The notes: generated by a model not told the origin, from the letters alone. A DNA stretch of 64,000 nt from Ectopseudomonas chengduensis (GCF_015712065.1 NZ_JACFYZ010000009.1:112184-176183); one strand, 5' to 3'; numbered from the stretch's first letter, positions 25,278 through 35,706 are shown. Translations and numbers: made by a program.

Positions 25278-27521
25278 TTACTCCACCAGGCAATCCACGC
25301 AGTACTCACCCGCTTCGGTTTGCAAGCCGTGCACGTCGATATCGAAACCCGGGAAGGCCTGATCGAAGGTCCGCGCGAAGGCCAGGTAGTCGAGAATCGA
25401 ACGCGTGGCGGCAGTGAAGCGCTCGCCTGGCATGATCAGCGGAATGCCAGGCGGGTAAGGCACCAGCATCACAGCGGCGATACGTCCCTGCAACTGATCG
25501 ATGGGCACCGCCTCGACCTCGCCGCGCACCAGGCGGTCGTAGGCATCGGCAGGTTTGATCGCCAGCTCGGGCAGCGCCGTGTACATGCTTTTCAGCGCCT
25601 TGGCCGTGGCGTTTTCGCGGTAGCAGCCATGCAGCGCGTCGCACAAGTCACGCAGGCCCATGCCCTGGTAGCAGCCCGCGCCAGCGTGGGCGATGGAAGG
25701 CAGCACGTCGATCAGCGGCAGATTGGCGTCGTAGCTGCGCTTGAACTCCAGCAGCTCGGTCAGCAGCGTGCTCCACTTGCCCTTAGTGATGCCCATGGAG
25801 AACAGCACCAGGAAGGAGTACAGGCCGGTTTTCTCCACCACCAGGCCGCGCTCCCAGAGAAACTTGCTGACCACCGCTGCAGGAATCCCCTGCTGCTCCA
25901 GCTTGCCGGCTGCATTGAGGCCGGGCATCACCAACGTGACCTTGATCGGATCGAGCAGCACATAGTCATCGGCCACTTCGCCGAAGCCATGCCAGTCGGC
26001 GTCCGGTTGCAACACCCAGTCGGAGGTCTTCAGGCTGTCGGCGCCATCGGCCTCACCCGGCTGCCAGATACTGAACCACCAGTCCTCGGCGCTCAGGTTG
26101 CGCCGCACATTGGCCAGGGCGCGGCGGAAGCTCAGCGCCTCGTCGAAGGTTTCCTGGATCAGTGAACGGCCGGCCGGCCCTTCCATCATCGCCGAGGCTA
26201 CATCCAGCGAGGCAATGATGCCGTACTGCGGCGAGGTGGAGATGTGCATCATGAAGGCTTCGTTGAAACGGTCACGATCCAGCTGCCGCTGCCCGCCGTC
26301 CTGCACGTGAATCATCGAGGCCTGACTGAAGGCTGCCAGCAGCTTGTGCGTTGAATGGGTGGTGAACACCAGCGGCGAGCGCTCGTCGTACTGGGTGCCC
26401 ATGCCATAGCGGCCAGCATAGAACTCGTGGAAAGCCGCATAGGCGTACCAGGCCTCGTCGAAATGCAGCACCTCGACCGAATCCCCCAGCGCCTGCTTGA
26501 CCATCTCGGCGTTGTAACAGAGCCCGTCATAGGTGGAGTTGGTCACCACCGCCAGCTTGACCTTGGGCGCACGACCGCGCGCCAGCGGGCTGGCGTCGAT
26601 CTTGGCCTGGATCGACGCTTTGCTGAACTCGCTCAGCGGAATTGGCCCGATGATCCCCAGCTCGTTACGTTCCGGGCAGAGGTAAAGCGGAATCGCGCCG
26701 GTCATGATGATCGAGTGCAGGATCGACTTGTGGCAGTTGCGATCCACCAGCACCAGGTCATCGCGACCGACCATCGAATGCCAGACGATCTTGTTCGCCG
26801 TCGAGGTACCGTTGATCACGAAGAAGGTGTGGTCGGCGCCGAAGTTGCGCGCTGCACGCGCCTCGGCCTCGGCCAATGGTCCGGTGTGATCGAGCAGCGA
26901 GCCCAGCTCCGGCACCGACACGGACAGGTCGGAACGCAAGGTGTTTTCGCCAAAGAACTGGTGGAATGCCTGGCCCACCGGGCTCTTGCGATAGGCCACG
27001 CCGCCGCCATGACCCGGCGTGTGCCAGGAATAGTTGGATTGCGCGGTGTGCTGCACCAGCGCCTTGAAGAACGGCGGTAGCAGGCCGTCGAGGTAGTTGT
27101 GCGCCGCGCGCGCCACCTGCCTGGCGAGAAAGGCCACAGTGTCTTCGTAGAGATAGAGGATGCCACGCAGGTGATTGAGATCGGCCATGGCCTCGGCCGG
27201 CGCGTTCTCGATGGTGACCTGCTCGCCCAGGGCAAAAATCGGCAATTGCGGCGCCCGCACTCGCGCCACGCGGATCAGCTCGACCATGTCCTGCAACAGG
27301 CGGCTGTTCTCCCCCGCCCCCTCGGCCGCCACCAGGATGCAGGCCAGACCGTGGTGAGTGGACGCGACGATACGCCCCTCGGCGGCGCTCGCCGTGGGCA
27401 GAATGCTGAAACCGTCCTGGGTAAGCTCCTGAGCGATGGCGCGCACGCGATCACCGGCCACGGTGTCTGCCTTGATGTCGCGGTGCACGATTAGGACGGG
27501 GAATTTGAGATCTTTATACAT
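25278..27521 (-). CDS. ldcA: Lysine/arginine/ornithine decarboxylase LdcA
   Basis: 747 residues, a large fold-type I PLP decarboxylase. Order: N-terminal response-regulator-like wing (1-130), PLP domain with the lysine K393 in FTTHSTHKLLAAFSQASMI, and C-terminal domain ending in the conserved PLIMPGERF region. In Pseudomonas the gene at this position, next to dnaQ and rnhA, is ldcA, which converts lysine to cadaverine. The gene stands alone, with about 200 bases to the crotonase gene and 121 to dnaQ. Confidence 0.92.
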   Translation of the reverse strand: MYKDLKFPVLIVHRDIKADTVAGDRVRAIAQELTQDGFSILPTASAAEGRIVASTHHGLACILVAAEGAGENSRLLQDMVELIRVARVRAPQLPIFALGEQVTIENAPAEAMADLNHLRGILYLYEDTVAFLARQVARAAHNYLDGLLPPFFKALVQHTAQSNYSWHTPGHGGGVAYRKSPVGQAFHQFFGENTLRSDLSVSVPELGSLLDHTGPLAEAEARAARNFGADHTFFVINGTSTANKIVWHSMVGRDDLVLVDRNCHKSILHSIIMTGAIPLYLCPERNELGIIGPIPLSEFSKASIQAKIDASPLARGRAPKVKLAVVTNSTYDGLCYNAEMVKQALGDSVEVLHFDEAWYAYAAFHEFYAGRYGMGTQYDERSPLVFTTHSTHKLLAAFSQASMIHVQDGGQRQLDRDRFNEAFMMHISTSPQYGIIASLDVASAMMEGPAGRSLIQETFDEALSFRRALANVRRNLSAEDWWFSIWQPGEADGADSLKTSDWVLQPDADWHGFGEVADDYVLLDPIKVTLVMPGLNAAGKLEQQGIPAAVVSKFLWERGLVVEKTGLYSFLVLFSMGITKGKWSTLLTELLEFKRSYDANLPLIDVLPSIAHAGAGCYQGMGLRDLCDALHGCYRENATAKALKSMYTALPELAIKPADAYDRLVRGEVEAVPIDQLQGRIAAVMLVPYPPGIPLIMPGERFTAATRSILDYLAFARTFDQAFPGFDIDVHGLQTEAGEYCVDCLVE

Positions 27522-27642
27522 TGTGACGTCCTGAAGGCTGGCAGGCTTGGCCTGCCCATCGCCTCAGGTTAGAGGCTCCCCCTGATCGGCGGAACCCCCT
27601 GTGCATCACGCTATAAGAAAAGGTCGCAATTGCGCTGTTCGG

Positions 27643-28401
27643 TTATTCCGGCGCTTTTTCCAACTGCGCCCACAGCGACGGGCCACCAGCGGATTTCTCG
27701 ATCACGGCCAGGCGCGCCAGATGCGCTGCAAGCTCCTCTTCGCTGGCGCGAATGACGCGAGTGCGCGGACGAGAGGCGTCCAGACGGCGGATCGGCGTGG
27801 CCTGCTGGCGCCCGCTGCCATCGCCATCGGCGTCCTCACCAGCCAGAGACAGATTAGTCTGCCCACCAGTCATTGCCAGGTAGACGTCGGCGAGAATCTC
27901 CGAGTCGAGCAAGGCGCCGTGCAGTTCGCGGTTGGAGTTGTCGACACCGTAACGTTTGCACAGCGCATCCAGGCTGTTGCGCTGCCCCGGATGGCGCTCG
28001 CGAGCCATCATCAGGGTATCGAGTACCGAGCAGTAATCGCTGACGTCGGCACGCTCGCTCTGCCCCAGCAGGGCGAATTCGTTGTTGATGAAACCAACGT
28101 CGAACGCCGCGTTGTGGATGATCAGTTGGGCGCCTTTGATGAACTCGTAGAATTCATCGGCGACCTCCTTGAAACGCGGCTTGTCGGCGACGTACTCGTT
28201 GGTGATGCCGTGAACCGCGATGGCGCCTTCGTCGATTTCACGATCGGGGTTGAGGTAAACGTGGAAATGACGCCCGGTCAGGCGGCGGCCCAGCAATTCG
28301 ACACAACCGATCTCGATGATGCGGTGCCCGTCAGTGACCGGCATACCTGTGGTTTCGGTATCCAGCACTACGTAGCGTTTGACGGTGTTCTCGGTTGTCA
28401 C
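27643..28401 (-). CDS. dnaQ: DNA polymerase III epsilon subunit DnaQ
   Basis: 252 residues. ExoI YVVLDTETTGM (D14, E16), ExoII IHNAAFDVGFINNEF and ExoIII HGALLDSEILADVYLAM give the DEDDh proofreading exonuclease; the C-terminal tail binds the alpha subunit. This is the replicative proofreading subunit. It follows rnhA by 73 bases on the same strand, the arrangement known from many gammaproteobacteria (divergent in E. coli). Confidence 0.96.
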   Translation of the reverse strand: MTTENTVKRYVVLDTETTGMPVTDGHRIIEIGCVELLGRRLTGRHFHVYLNPDREIDEGAIAVHGITNEYVADKPRFKEVADEFYEFIKGAQLIIHNAAFDVGFINNEFALLGQSERADVSDYCSVLDTLMMARERHPGQRNSLDALCKRYGVDNSNRELHGALLDSEILADVYLAMTGGQTNLSLAGEDADGDGSGRQQATPIRRLDASRPRTRVIRASEEELAAHLARLAVIEKSAGGPSLWAQLEKAPE

Positions 28402-28474
28402 GCCTTGCCTCTCTCATCTAATCGGGTTGCCGCACATTCAGCGCAGCATCTTAACTCAGGTGCTGTATTACCGC

Positions 28475-28927
28475 TCAGCGCGCCGCACGCACATCATCGA
28501 CACCGCGATTGGCCAACTGGTCGGCACGCTCGTTGCCGGGGTGGCCCGTATGCCCACGCACCCACTGCCAGCTCACCTGATGGCGATTCACTTCCTCATC
28601 CAGCTTCTGCCAGAGGTCGGCGTTTTTCACCGGTTCTTTCGAAGCGGTCTTCCAGCCGCGTTTCTTCCAGTTCGGCAGCCATTCCTGGATACCTTTCATC
28701 ACGTACTGCGAGTCGGTCACCAGCTTGACCGAGCACGGCCGGGTCAGCGCGATCAGGCCGGCAATCGCCGCCATCAGCTCCATGCGGTTGTTGGTGGTAT
28801 TGGGGTCTCCGCCCCAAAGCTCCTTCTCCACGCCTTTGTACACCAGCAACGCGCCCCAACCTCCGGGGCCAGGATTGCCCTTGCAGGCACCGTCGGTGTA
28901 AATCACCACATCATGGGTTTCAGACAT
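28475..28927 (-). CDS. rnhA: Ribonuclease HI
   Basis: 150 residues. IYTDGACKGNPGPGGWGALL at the start carries the first catalytic aspartate; NRMELMAAIAGL the glutamate; VTDSQYVMKGI the second aspartate; and GHTGHPGNERADQLAN the histidine and last aspartate. It removes RNA from RNA-DNA hybrids. It starts 58 bases downstream of the methyltransferase gene. Confidence 0.97.
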   Translation of the reverse strand: MSETHDVVIYTDGACKGNPGPGGWGALLVYKGVEKELWGGDPNTTNNRMELMAAIAGLIALTRPCSVKLVTDSQYVMKGIQEWLPNWKKRGWKTASKEPVKNADLWQKLDEEVNRHQVSWQWVRGHTGHPGNERADQLANRGVDDVRAAR

Positions 28928-28985
28928 TCATAGACTCTGTACAGAATTGTTTGGCCGGAGCCTGACCGGCAGCCAATTGCCGCAA

Positions 28986-29744
28986 TCAATTGTCGAGATC
29001 GCGCCGACTGACCTTCGCCACCGGCATTGGCAGCAACTTGCCCATCGGCTCGCGACGCGACTGCCGCAACGGGCGCAAGCCGACCACCAGCTTGCGCGCC
29101 ACCAACAGGTAGAAACCGGCGCCCGGCAACTGCCAGGCATCGCCCCAGCTTTCCATCCGCCGCAGGCGCATTTGCCAGGCCAGCGAAGCGAGCGGCGGAC
29201 GATAGCACCCGAACCGGCGTTTCTCCAACGCAAAGCCCAGCAAACTCAGCCAGTCGCCGACACGGCTCGGGGCGATGCAACGCGCCTTGGCCAAACCGTC
29301 CTGGGCAAACAGACGCCGCACGCCCCAGGCGCTCCAGGGGTGAATACCCAGAATCAACAGATGCCCGCCAGGCCTGACGCTGCGAGCCGCCTCACGCAGC
29401 AGACCGTGAGGCGACAGGCTGAAATCCAGGCCATGCTGCAGCAGCACCACATCGGCGGCGTGCTCACCCAAGGGCCAGGATTGCTCCTCACAGACGATCT
29501 GCACACCAGGCATCGGCGCACCAAGGCGCACGTTGTGCTGGATCTGCCCCGCCTTGGGCGGGCCTTCGGCGCCAGGGCCGTAGCTCACCAGATAACCACC
29601 GAAAAAGCGCGCCAGCTCTTCTTCCAGCAAGCGCCGCTCTTCCTCCAGCAACAGCTGGCCGAGCGGCCCGGCAAGCCAGTCGCGCGCCTCGCCGATGAGT
29701 TTGAGCCACTCAGGGTCGGCCTGGGCGAATGCCTGATCAGTCAT
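28986..29744 (-). CDS. SAM-dependent methyltransferase of the gloB-rnhA region
   Basis: 252 residues, class I methyltransferase. ADVVLLQHGLDFSLSPHGLLREAARSVRPGGHLLILG (about 98-134) is the motif IV to VI region of a methyltransferase-11 domain; the AdoMet-binding motif I before it is poorly conserved. Divergent from gloB with 72 bases between. From memory it holds this position throughout Pseudomonas. Substrate unknown. Confidence 0.82.
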   Translation of the reverse strand: MTDQAFAQADPEWLKLIGEARDWLAGPLGQLLLEEERRLLEEELARFFGGYLVSYGPGAEGPPKAGQIQHNVRLGAPMPGVQIVCEEQSWPLGEHAADVVLLQHGLDFSLSPHGLLREAARSVRPGGHLLILGIHPWSAWGVRRLFAQDGLAKARCIAPSRVGDWLSLLGFALEKRRFGCYRPPLASLAWQMRLRRMESWGDAWQLPGAGFYLLVARKLVVGLRPLRQSRREPMGKLLPMPVAKVSRRDLDN

Positions 29745-29816
29745 CGCTGCCTCCGCATGACAGGTTCTGCATGTCCTGTCTAAGATGCACCTTTATCACC
29801 AGCTTAGCGACCCGCA

Positions 29817-30590
29817 ATGATCCAGATCGACGCGCTACCCGCCTTCAATGACAACTATATCTGGCTGCTGCAGGAGGCCCGCAGCAAGCGTTGCGCCGTG
29901 GTCGACCCCGGTGATGCGGCGCCGGTCATGGCCTGGCTCGAGGCCCATCCTGACTGGACACTCAGCGACATCCTGATCACTCACCATCACTTCGATCACG
30001 TTGGCGGTGTCGAGCAACTGAAGACGGCTACCGGCGCCCGTGTCGCCGGCCCGGCGGCGGAAAAGATTCCAGCCTGTGACGTCGACCTCAAGGATAACGA
30101 CGCAATCGAGCTGCTCGGCCTGCGCTTCGAGGTCATGGCCGTACCTGGGCATACCCTCGGTCATATCGCCTACTACCACGCCGAACAGAACCTGCTGTTC
30201 TGTGGCGACACCCTGTTCGCGGGTGGCTGTGGCCGCCTCTTCGAAGGTACGCCGCAACAGATGCACCAGTCGCTGAGCCGCCTGGCAGCGCTCCCTGGTG
30301 CAACACGGGTCTACTGCACCCACGAATACACCCTGAGCAACCTGCGCTTCGCCCATGCCGTCGAGCCGCATAACCCGAACGTCAGCGCGCGCCTGGCCGA
30401 AGTGGCCCGCTGGCGCGATGAGGGTCGCATCAGCCTGCCGTCGAACATCGAACTGGAACTGGCCACCAATCCTTTCCTGCGTGTTGGCGAGCCTGCGGTC
30501 GTCGCTGCGACCAACGGACGCGACGACCGGCAGTCGAGCGAGCCAAGCGCCGTATTCGCTAGCCTGCGTGCCTGGAAAGACAGGTTTTAG
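29817..30590 (+). CDS. gloB: Hydroxyacylglutathione hydrolase (glyoxalase II)
   Basis: 257 residues. The metallo-beta-lactamase motif LITHHHFDHVGGVEQL (T-H-x-H-x-D-H) is near residues 51-65; further metal ligands lie in VPGHTLGHI near 108 and CTHEYTLSN near 163. The family opening IDALPAFNDNYIW is clear. It hydrolyses S-D-lactoylglutathione to lactate and glutathione, completing methylglyoxal detoxification. Confidence 0.96.
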   Translation: MIQIDALPAFNDNYIWLLQEARSKRCAVVDPGDAAPVMAWLEAHPDWTLSDILITHHHFDHVGGVEQLKTATGARVAGPAAEKIPACDVDLKDNDAIELLGLRFEVMAVPGHTLGHIAYYHAEQNLLFCGDTLFAGGCGRLFEGTPQQMHQSLSRLAALPGATRVYCTHEYTLSNLRFAHAVEPHNPNVSARLAEVARWRDEGRISLPSNIELELATNPFLRVGEPAVVAATNGRDDRQSSEPSAVFASLRAWKDRF

Positions 30591-30711
30591 TCGCTGAGAA
30601 AAAGGTCGACAGGCCCGCAAAAGACCAGATTAAGACTGGTGAAAACTTGACCACCCCCGGCCCGATTCCTAGAATCGCCCGATCTTTTCGCCGGGACATA
30701 CACCTCACCCA

Positions 30712-32286
30712 ATGCCTTTATCATCACGCAAGCCATTGAATATAAAGGCGTTGGCGCGAAGCTTCCGAGCGCTCGCGGTGATGTGCAGCATGATCCTGGC
30801 CGGCTGTCAGAGCCTGCCCAGCGACACTCCGGACCGTTCGGCTGATACTTCTCGAGCCGTGGGCCTGGAGCGCGAGCCGGAGTGGCTCAACAACCAGGTC
30901 AAGCCGCGCGAATACGCCGATATCTGGGAACGCGTACGCGACGGCTTCAAACTACAGGATGAAATCGGCATCAACCCGCGCATCGAACGCGTGCGCCTGT
31001 GGTACGCCAGCAATCCGAAACACGTCAATACCGTCAGCGAACGCAGCGCGCCTTATATTCACTACATCGTCGAGCGCCTGGCCGAGCGCGACATGCCGAT
31101 GGAGCTGGCGCTGCTGCCGGTGATCGAAAGTGCTTACGATCCACTGGCCTACTCCTCGGCACATGCGGTCGGCCTCTGGCAGTTCATTCCCTCGACCGGC
31201 CGCCATTACAACCTGCGCCAGACCAACTGGTACGATGGCCGCCGCGACGTCACTGCATCGACCGAGGCAGCGCTCAACTATCTCAGCCGCCTGCATGAAA
31301 TGTTCAACGGCGACTGGCTGCTCGCCCTGGCCGCCTACAACGCTGGCGAAGGCCGCATCAGCCGCGCCATCGAGCGCAACGAGAAGCTCGGCCTGCCTAG
31401 CGACTACTGGAACCTGTCGCTGCCCAAGGAAACCGAGGACTACGTGCCCAAGCTACTGGCGCTGTCACAGGTGATCCTGACGCCGGAAGCCTACAGCGTG
31501 AGCCTTTCGCCAATCGCCAACGAACCCTACTTCGAACGGATCGCAATCAAGCAGCACATGGATCTGTCCCGCGTCGCCAAACTAGCCGACCTGGATGAAC
31601 AGGAGCTGCTGCAGCTCAACCCCGCCTACAAGCGCGGTATTACCCTCGACGGCCCGCAACATCTGCTGGTGCCGACCGATAAGGCAGAAATGCTCAGCGC
31701 CAACCTGGCCCTGATGAAACCGCAAGAAATGGTCGACTGGCAGAGCTACACCGTACGCTCCGGCGATAGTCTGCACGCCATCGCCAACCGTCATCACCTG
31801 TCAGTGAACATGCTCAAGGACGTAAACCGCCTGAGCAGCAACAGCCTGAGCATCGGCCAGGTGCTGACCATTCCTGGCAAACCTGGCGCGCAACCGAGCG
31901 AGCCGCTGTATCAGCAGCGCGGCGTCGCGCAGAGCGCGAGCGCGCGGACCTATCAGGTGAAGAACGGAGACAACCTGTGGCAGATCGCTCGCGCCAATCA
32001 GGTTGCCGTGCATGACCTGAAGCGCTGGAACAAGCTGCAGGGCAATGCGTTGAAAGTCGGCCAGGTGCTCACACTGGCAGCCGCCGACAGCGGCGCGCGC
32101 GTCGCCAGCACCACTCGCAGCACCGCCACCTCACGAGACAAGGCCACCTACTACCGCGTCCAGCATGGTGATTCGCTGTATGTGATCGCCAAGCGCTTCA
32201 AGATAGACCTCAAGCGCCTGCAGGCCTGGAATCCACGCAGCAGCAAGCTGCAACCAGGGGAAATGCTGACCCTCTATCTGCCGTGA
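30712..32286 (+). CDS. mltD: Membrane-bound lytic murein transglycosylase D
   Basis: 524 residues. A signal with lipobox (MILAGCQSL) makes it a lipoprotein. The SLT domain runs about 115-240, with the catalytic glutamate in LLPVIESAYDPLAYSS and the conserved AVGLWQFIPSTG and LALAAYNAGEGRI. Three LysM modules follow (about 342-388, 411-458 and 478-523), each with the YxVxxGDxLxxIA pattern. It cleaves peptidoglycan with formation of anhydromuramic ends. The stop abuts the convergent HDOD gene. Confidence 0.95.
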   Translation: MPLSSRKPLNIKALARSFRALAVMCSMILAGCQSLPSDTPDRSADTSRAVGLEREPEWLNNQVKPREYADIWERVRDGFKLQDEIGINPRIERVRLWYASNPKHVNTVSERSAPYIHYIVERLAERDMPMELALLPVIESAYDPLAYSSAHAVGLWQFIPSTGRHYNLRQTNWYDGRRDVTASTEAALNYLSRLHEMFNGDWLLALAAYNAGEGRISRAIERNEKLGLPSDYWNLSLPKETEDYVPKLLALSQVILTPEAYSVSLSPIANEPYFERIAIKQHMDLSRVAKLADLDEQELLQLNPAYKRGITLDGPQHLLVPTDKAEMLSANLALMKPQEMVDWQSYTVRSGDSLHAIANRHHLSVNMLKDVNRLSSNSLSIGQVLTIPGKPGAQPSEPLYQQRGVAQSASARTYQVKNGDNLWQIARANQVAVHDLKRWNKLQGNALKVGQVLTLAAADSGARVASTTRSTATSRDKATYYRVQHGDSLYVIAKRFKIDLKRLQAWNPRSSKLQPGEMLTLYLP

Positions 32287-33729
32287 TCAGCGCTTGCTGA
32301 TCGCTTCCAGGCAACGCCCCGCCAGTTGCGTGAAACGCTGAAACGCCACGAACTGCTCGTGTCGCAGCGCCCGCCCGGACAGCCTGCTGTCGGCATACAG
32401 CACGCCGATTTCCCGCTTACCCGCGATGATCGGCGCGATGAAGAACATGCCAGCGCCAAGACTGCGCCGAATCGGCTGGGTCACCAGCTCGGCCAGGTTG
32501 TAGCTGGCGGGCACGCCCATCCAGATCGCCTCGCGATGGCGCAGCGCATAACTGAAGATATGCGGCTGCTCCACCTGCTCGGCTGGCAGCACGAAGTCCT
32601 CCAGCCATTGCTGAGACTTTTCACCGATCACCCGTTTGGCGCGGAAGCGGCTTTGCCCATCGGCCAGCACCGTGAGCATCACCCGCTCCAGGCCGGCGCC
32701 CCGATGCAGGCCTTTGAGCAAGGTGTCGAGTACCAGCCCGACATCGGCCCTGGCATTGACCATCAGGCCGAGATCCTGCAATGCCTGCTGCATCACCAAC
32801 AGATCCGGCTGCAGCAAACGCGCACGACGCGCCTCCTGCTGCTGGCGAATCTGCTCGGGATCGGTATTGGGAATCAGCCGGCACAACTTGCTGGCACCGA
32901 AGGTCGAGGCGACCTTGACCGCCTCATCAGCACTGGCCAGCACCTGCTGCAGGGTTTCCTCCGGAGTCAGCTCGATAAACGCTGCCACCTTGCCCAGCAC
33001 GCCCTCCATTTCTGCACAATCCCAGCCATCCAGCGCCGCCTCGCTGATGCGCACGCCCAACTGTACGGCGTAGGCGGCCGGATCATGCTGGCTGGCGCCC
33101 GCCTGGGCGAGGATGGCTGTTTCACCCAGGTTCCAGCTTTTCAGCAACGCCTGGGTAAGTTGACGAAAGCTGGCACCGAGCACCTCACGCACTGCCTCAT
33201 CGACATCGACACCGGGGCGTTCAAGGGCATCGGCCAGTTCGTCAGCCTGCGCCCCACCACAGCCCCAGAACGCCAGCTCGCCCAGATGATGGAGCAGCGC
33301 AGCGATGAACACTTCTTCGCTGTGCCCGGAAATGACATAGCCAGCCAGGTTGCGCGCCTGCACCGCGGCATGGAAAGAACGCGCGAGTAACATCTGCAAC
33401 TGCTCACGCGGCGCGCGGGTAAGCAGCCCGTCTATCAGGCTCACCGAAAGACTGATCAGGCGTACATTGCCGAAGCCGATCAGTACGATGGCCCGCGAAA
33501 TGGTCTTTATGGTTTCCTGGGAAGGGTTGTAGTAGACGCTGTTGCCGACTCGCAGCACCTTGCTGGTCAGCGCCGCATCACGCAGCAACACATCGGCCAA
33601 CTGCTGTACTGAAGCAGAATCCTGCTGCGCAAGGCGTTGCAGATCCTGCACCACCGCAGCCAGCGCGGGCAGTTCGGCTTGGTTCAGGCGATCGATCCAT
33701 GACTGCAAACTATGGCTTCGTTCCGACAA
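32287..33729 (-). CDS. HDOD-domain signalling protein with C-terminal GAF domain
   Basis: 480 residues if the TTG at 33729 is used (GAGGG 8 bases upstream); an in-frame ATG at 33768 is the alternative, with no ribosome binding site. Residues about 10-215 are an HDOD domain (LPALAAVVQDLQRLA, then DAALTSKVLRVGNSVYYNP and SRAIVLIGFGNVRLISL). Residues about 310-470 look like a GAF domain (LDTLLKGLHRGAGLERVML, IGVLYADSRLSGRAL). HDOD proteins lack the HD phosphodiesterase residues and act in signalling; no target can be named. Confidence 0.82.
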   Translation of the reverse strand: MSERSHSLQSWIDRLNQAELPALAAVVQDLQRLAQQDSASVQQLADVLLRDAALTSKVLRVGNSVYYNPSQETIKTISRAIVLIGFGNVRLISLSVSLIDGLLTRAPREQLQMLLARSFHAAVQARNLAGYVISGHSEEVFIAALLHHLGELAFWGCGGAQADELADALERPGVDVDEAVREVLGASFRQLTQALLKSWNLGETAILAQAGASQHDPAAYAVQLGVRISEAALDGWDCAEMEGVLGKVAAFIELTPEETLQQVLASADEAVKVASTFGASKLCRLIPNTDPEQIRQQQEARRARLLQPDLLVMQQALQDLGLMVNARADVGLVLDTLLKGLHRGAGLERVMLTVLADGQSRFRAKRVIGEKSQQWLEDFVLPAEQVEQPHIFSYALRHREAIWMGVPASYNLAELVTQPIRRSLGAGMFFIAPIIAGKREIGVLYADSRLSGRALRHEQFVAFQRFTQLAGRCLEAISKR

Positions 33730-33855
33730 ATTCGTACCCTCATGGCGTGTCCCTGAAGTGTATGCCATAGCGTCGCAAGCGAGCGCCCACCGCTGCACTC
33801 TTTTTCCTGTCCATACAAGCTGTTACTGTACCGACCCAGAAGCCCAAACGCCGCC

Positions 33856-35706
33856 ATGGATCGGATCTCACGCCCGATGCGTCCCCTCCTACTGCTGTTC
33901 CTCAGCCTGGCCTTGAGCTTTCCCGCCTCTGCGACTATCAGCGAGAGCCACGGCTACGCCCAGTTCGGGACACTCAAGTATCCTGCCAGCTTCAGTCATT
34001 TTGACTGGGTCAACCCCGATGCGCCCAAAGGCGGCACGTTGCGCATCATGGCGTCCGGCACTTTCGATACGCTCAACCCCTACACGCTCAAGGGCAGCAG
34101 CCCGATCTCGACCGCGCATTTCCTGCAATACGGCGCCAATGAGCTGAACGAACCCTTGATGGTTGGCACTGGCGCTTACGATCCGTCCGGGGATGAGCCT
34201 GCCTCCAGTTACGGCCTGATCGCCAAAAGCGTCGAGTACAACGAAGACCGCAGCTGGGTGGTGTTCAATCTGCGTCCGGAAGCACGCTTTCACGATGGCA
34301 AGCCGATCACTGCCTACGACGTAGCCTTTTCCTATCGCCTGCTACGTAACGACGGTCATCCGCAGTACCGCACCAACCTGCAGGAAGTGAAACGCGTCGA
34401 CATTCTAGGCCGGCATCGCATCCGCTTCGTCTTCAAGCGTGCCGGCAATCCGCTGCTGATCCTGCGCCTGAGTGAACTGCCCGTCCTGCCGCAGCACTAC
34501 TGGAAAGATCGCGACTTCAAAAGCACGACGTTCGAAGCACCGCTGGGCAGTGGTCCCTACCGCATCGTTCAGGTCGTGCCCGGCCGCCGCCTGGTGTTCG
34601 AGCGCGTGAAGGACTGGTGGGGCAAAGACCTGCCGGTCAATCGCGGCAAGTACAACTTCGACCGCATCGAAGTGGAGTTCTACCGCGACAATCATGTTGC
34701 CTTCGAAGCCTTCAAGGCCGGCGAATTCGACTTCTACATCGAGAATCAGGCGAAGAACTGGAGCAACGGCTATCGCTTTCCGGCCGTGACCCGCGGCGAC
34801 GTGATTCGCGCCGAGATACCGCACCAGATCCCGACCCAGACCCAGGCCCTGTTCATGAACACGCGCCGCGACCTGTTCAGCGACCGCAGGGTGCGCGAAG
34901 CGCTGGGACTGATGTTCGACTTCGAGTGGACCAATCGCACCTTGTTCAACAACGCCTACGTACGCGCCGCCAGCTACTACCCCAACAGCGAATTCTCGGC
35001 CACCGGCAAGCCCGAAGGCGCGGAATGGCTGCTGCTTTCGCCACACCGCGACAAGCTGCCCTCACGCCTGCTCACCGAGCCACTGACACAACCGGTAACC
35101 GATGGCCGCGGTATCCCCCGGGAAACCTTGCGCCGCGCCCTCGGTCTATTGGCCGACGCCGGCTGGAAGCCTTCCGGCCAGGAGTTGCGTAATGCTCGCG
35201 GTCAACGCCTCGAGTTCGAGATCATGCTGGTCAACCCCAGCCTCGAACGCATTCTCCAACCCTATATCGCCAACCTCGCCAGTATCGGCATACGCGCCAA
35301 CCTGCGCACTGTCGACCGCGCTCAATACAAGCAACGCCTTGACCAATTCGACTACGACATGATCCTGCTGACCCTGCCGCAAACCCTCAGCCCAGGCCTG
35401 GAGCAATCGCTGTATTTCCATTCCAGCCAAGTGAACATCAAGGGCGGCAAGAACTATGCGGGCGTCAATGATCCGATGGTCGACGAGATGATCGACAAGC
35501 TGCTCTCGGCGCAGACGCGGGACGAACAGGTAGCCGCCGCACGGGCCCTTGATCGGGTCCTGCTCTGGCAGCACTACAGCATTCCCAACTGGTACATCAA
35601 TTATCACCGCCTGGCGTACCGCAACCGGTTCGCCTTCGTCACCACGCCGCCCTACACCCTGGGCCTGCGCACCTGGTGGCTGAAGCCCACGGAGAACGCT
35701 CGATGA
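33856..35706 (+). CDS. Extracellular solute-binding protein, family 5 (first of two)
   Basis: 616 residues. The signal peptide is best read from the ATG at 33877 (MRPLLLLFLSLALSFPASA), which may be the true start; the first ATG at 33856 adds seven residues. The rest is a family-5 peptide-binding protein: WVNPDAPKGGTLRIMASG near residue 50, the binding segment LRPEARFHDGKPITAYDVAFSY near 140 and LPQTLSPGLEQSLYF near 510. It belongs to the YejA/oligopeptide group. The next gene, also a binding protein, overlaps it by 4 bases. Confidence 0.9.
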   Translation: MDRISRPMRPLLLLFLSLALSFPASATISESHGYAQFGTLKYPASFSHFDWVNPDAPKGGTLRIMASGTFDTLNPYTLKGSSPISTAHFLQYGANELNEPLMVGTGAYDPSGDEPASSYGLIAKSVEYNEDRSWVVFNLRPEARFHDGKPITAYDVAFSYRLLRNDGHPQYRTNLQEVKRVDILGRHRIRFVFKRAGNPLLILRLSELPVLPQHYWKDRDFKSTTFEAPLGSGPYRIVQVVPGRRLVFERVKDWWGKDLPVNRGKYNFDRIEVEFYRDNHVAFEAFKAGEFDFYIENQAKNWSNGYRFPAVTRGDVIRAEIPHQIPTQTQALFMNTRRDLFSDRRVREALGLMFDFEWTNRTLFNNAYVRAASYYPNSEFSATGKPEGAEWLLLSPHRDKLPSRLLTEPLTQPVTDGRGIPRETLRRALGLLADAGWKPSGQELRNARGQRLEFEIMLVNPSLERILQPYIANLASIGIRANLRTVDRAQYKQRLDQFDYDMILLTLPQTLSPGLEQSLYFHSSQVNIKGGKNYAGVNDPMVDEMIDKLLSAQTRDEQVAAARALDRVLLWQHYSIPNWYINYHRLAYRNRFAFVTTPPYTLGLRTWWLKPTENAR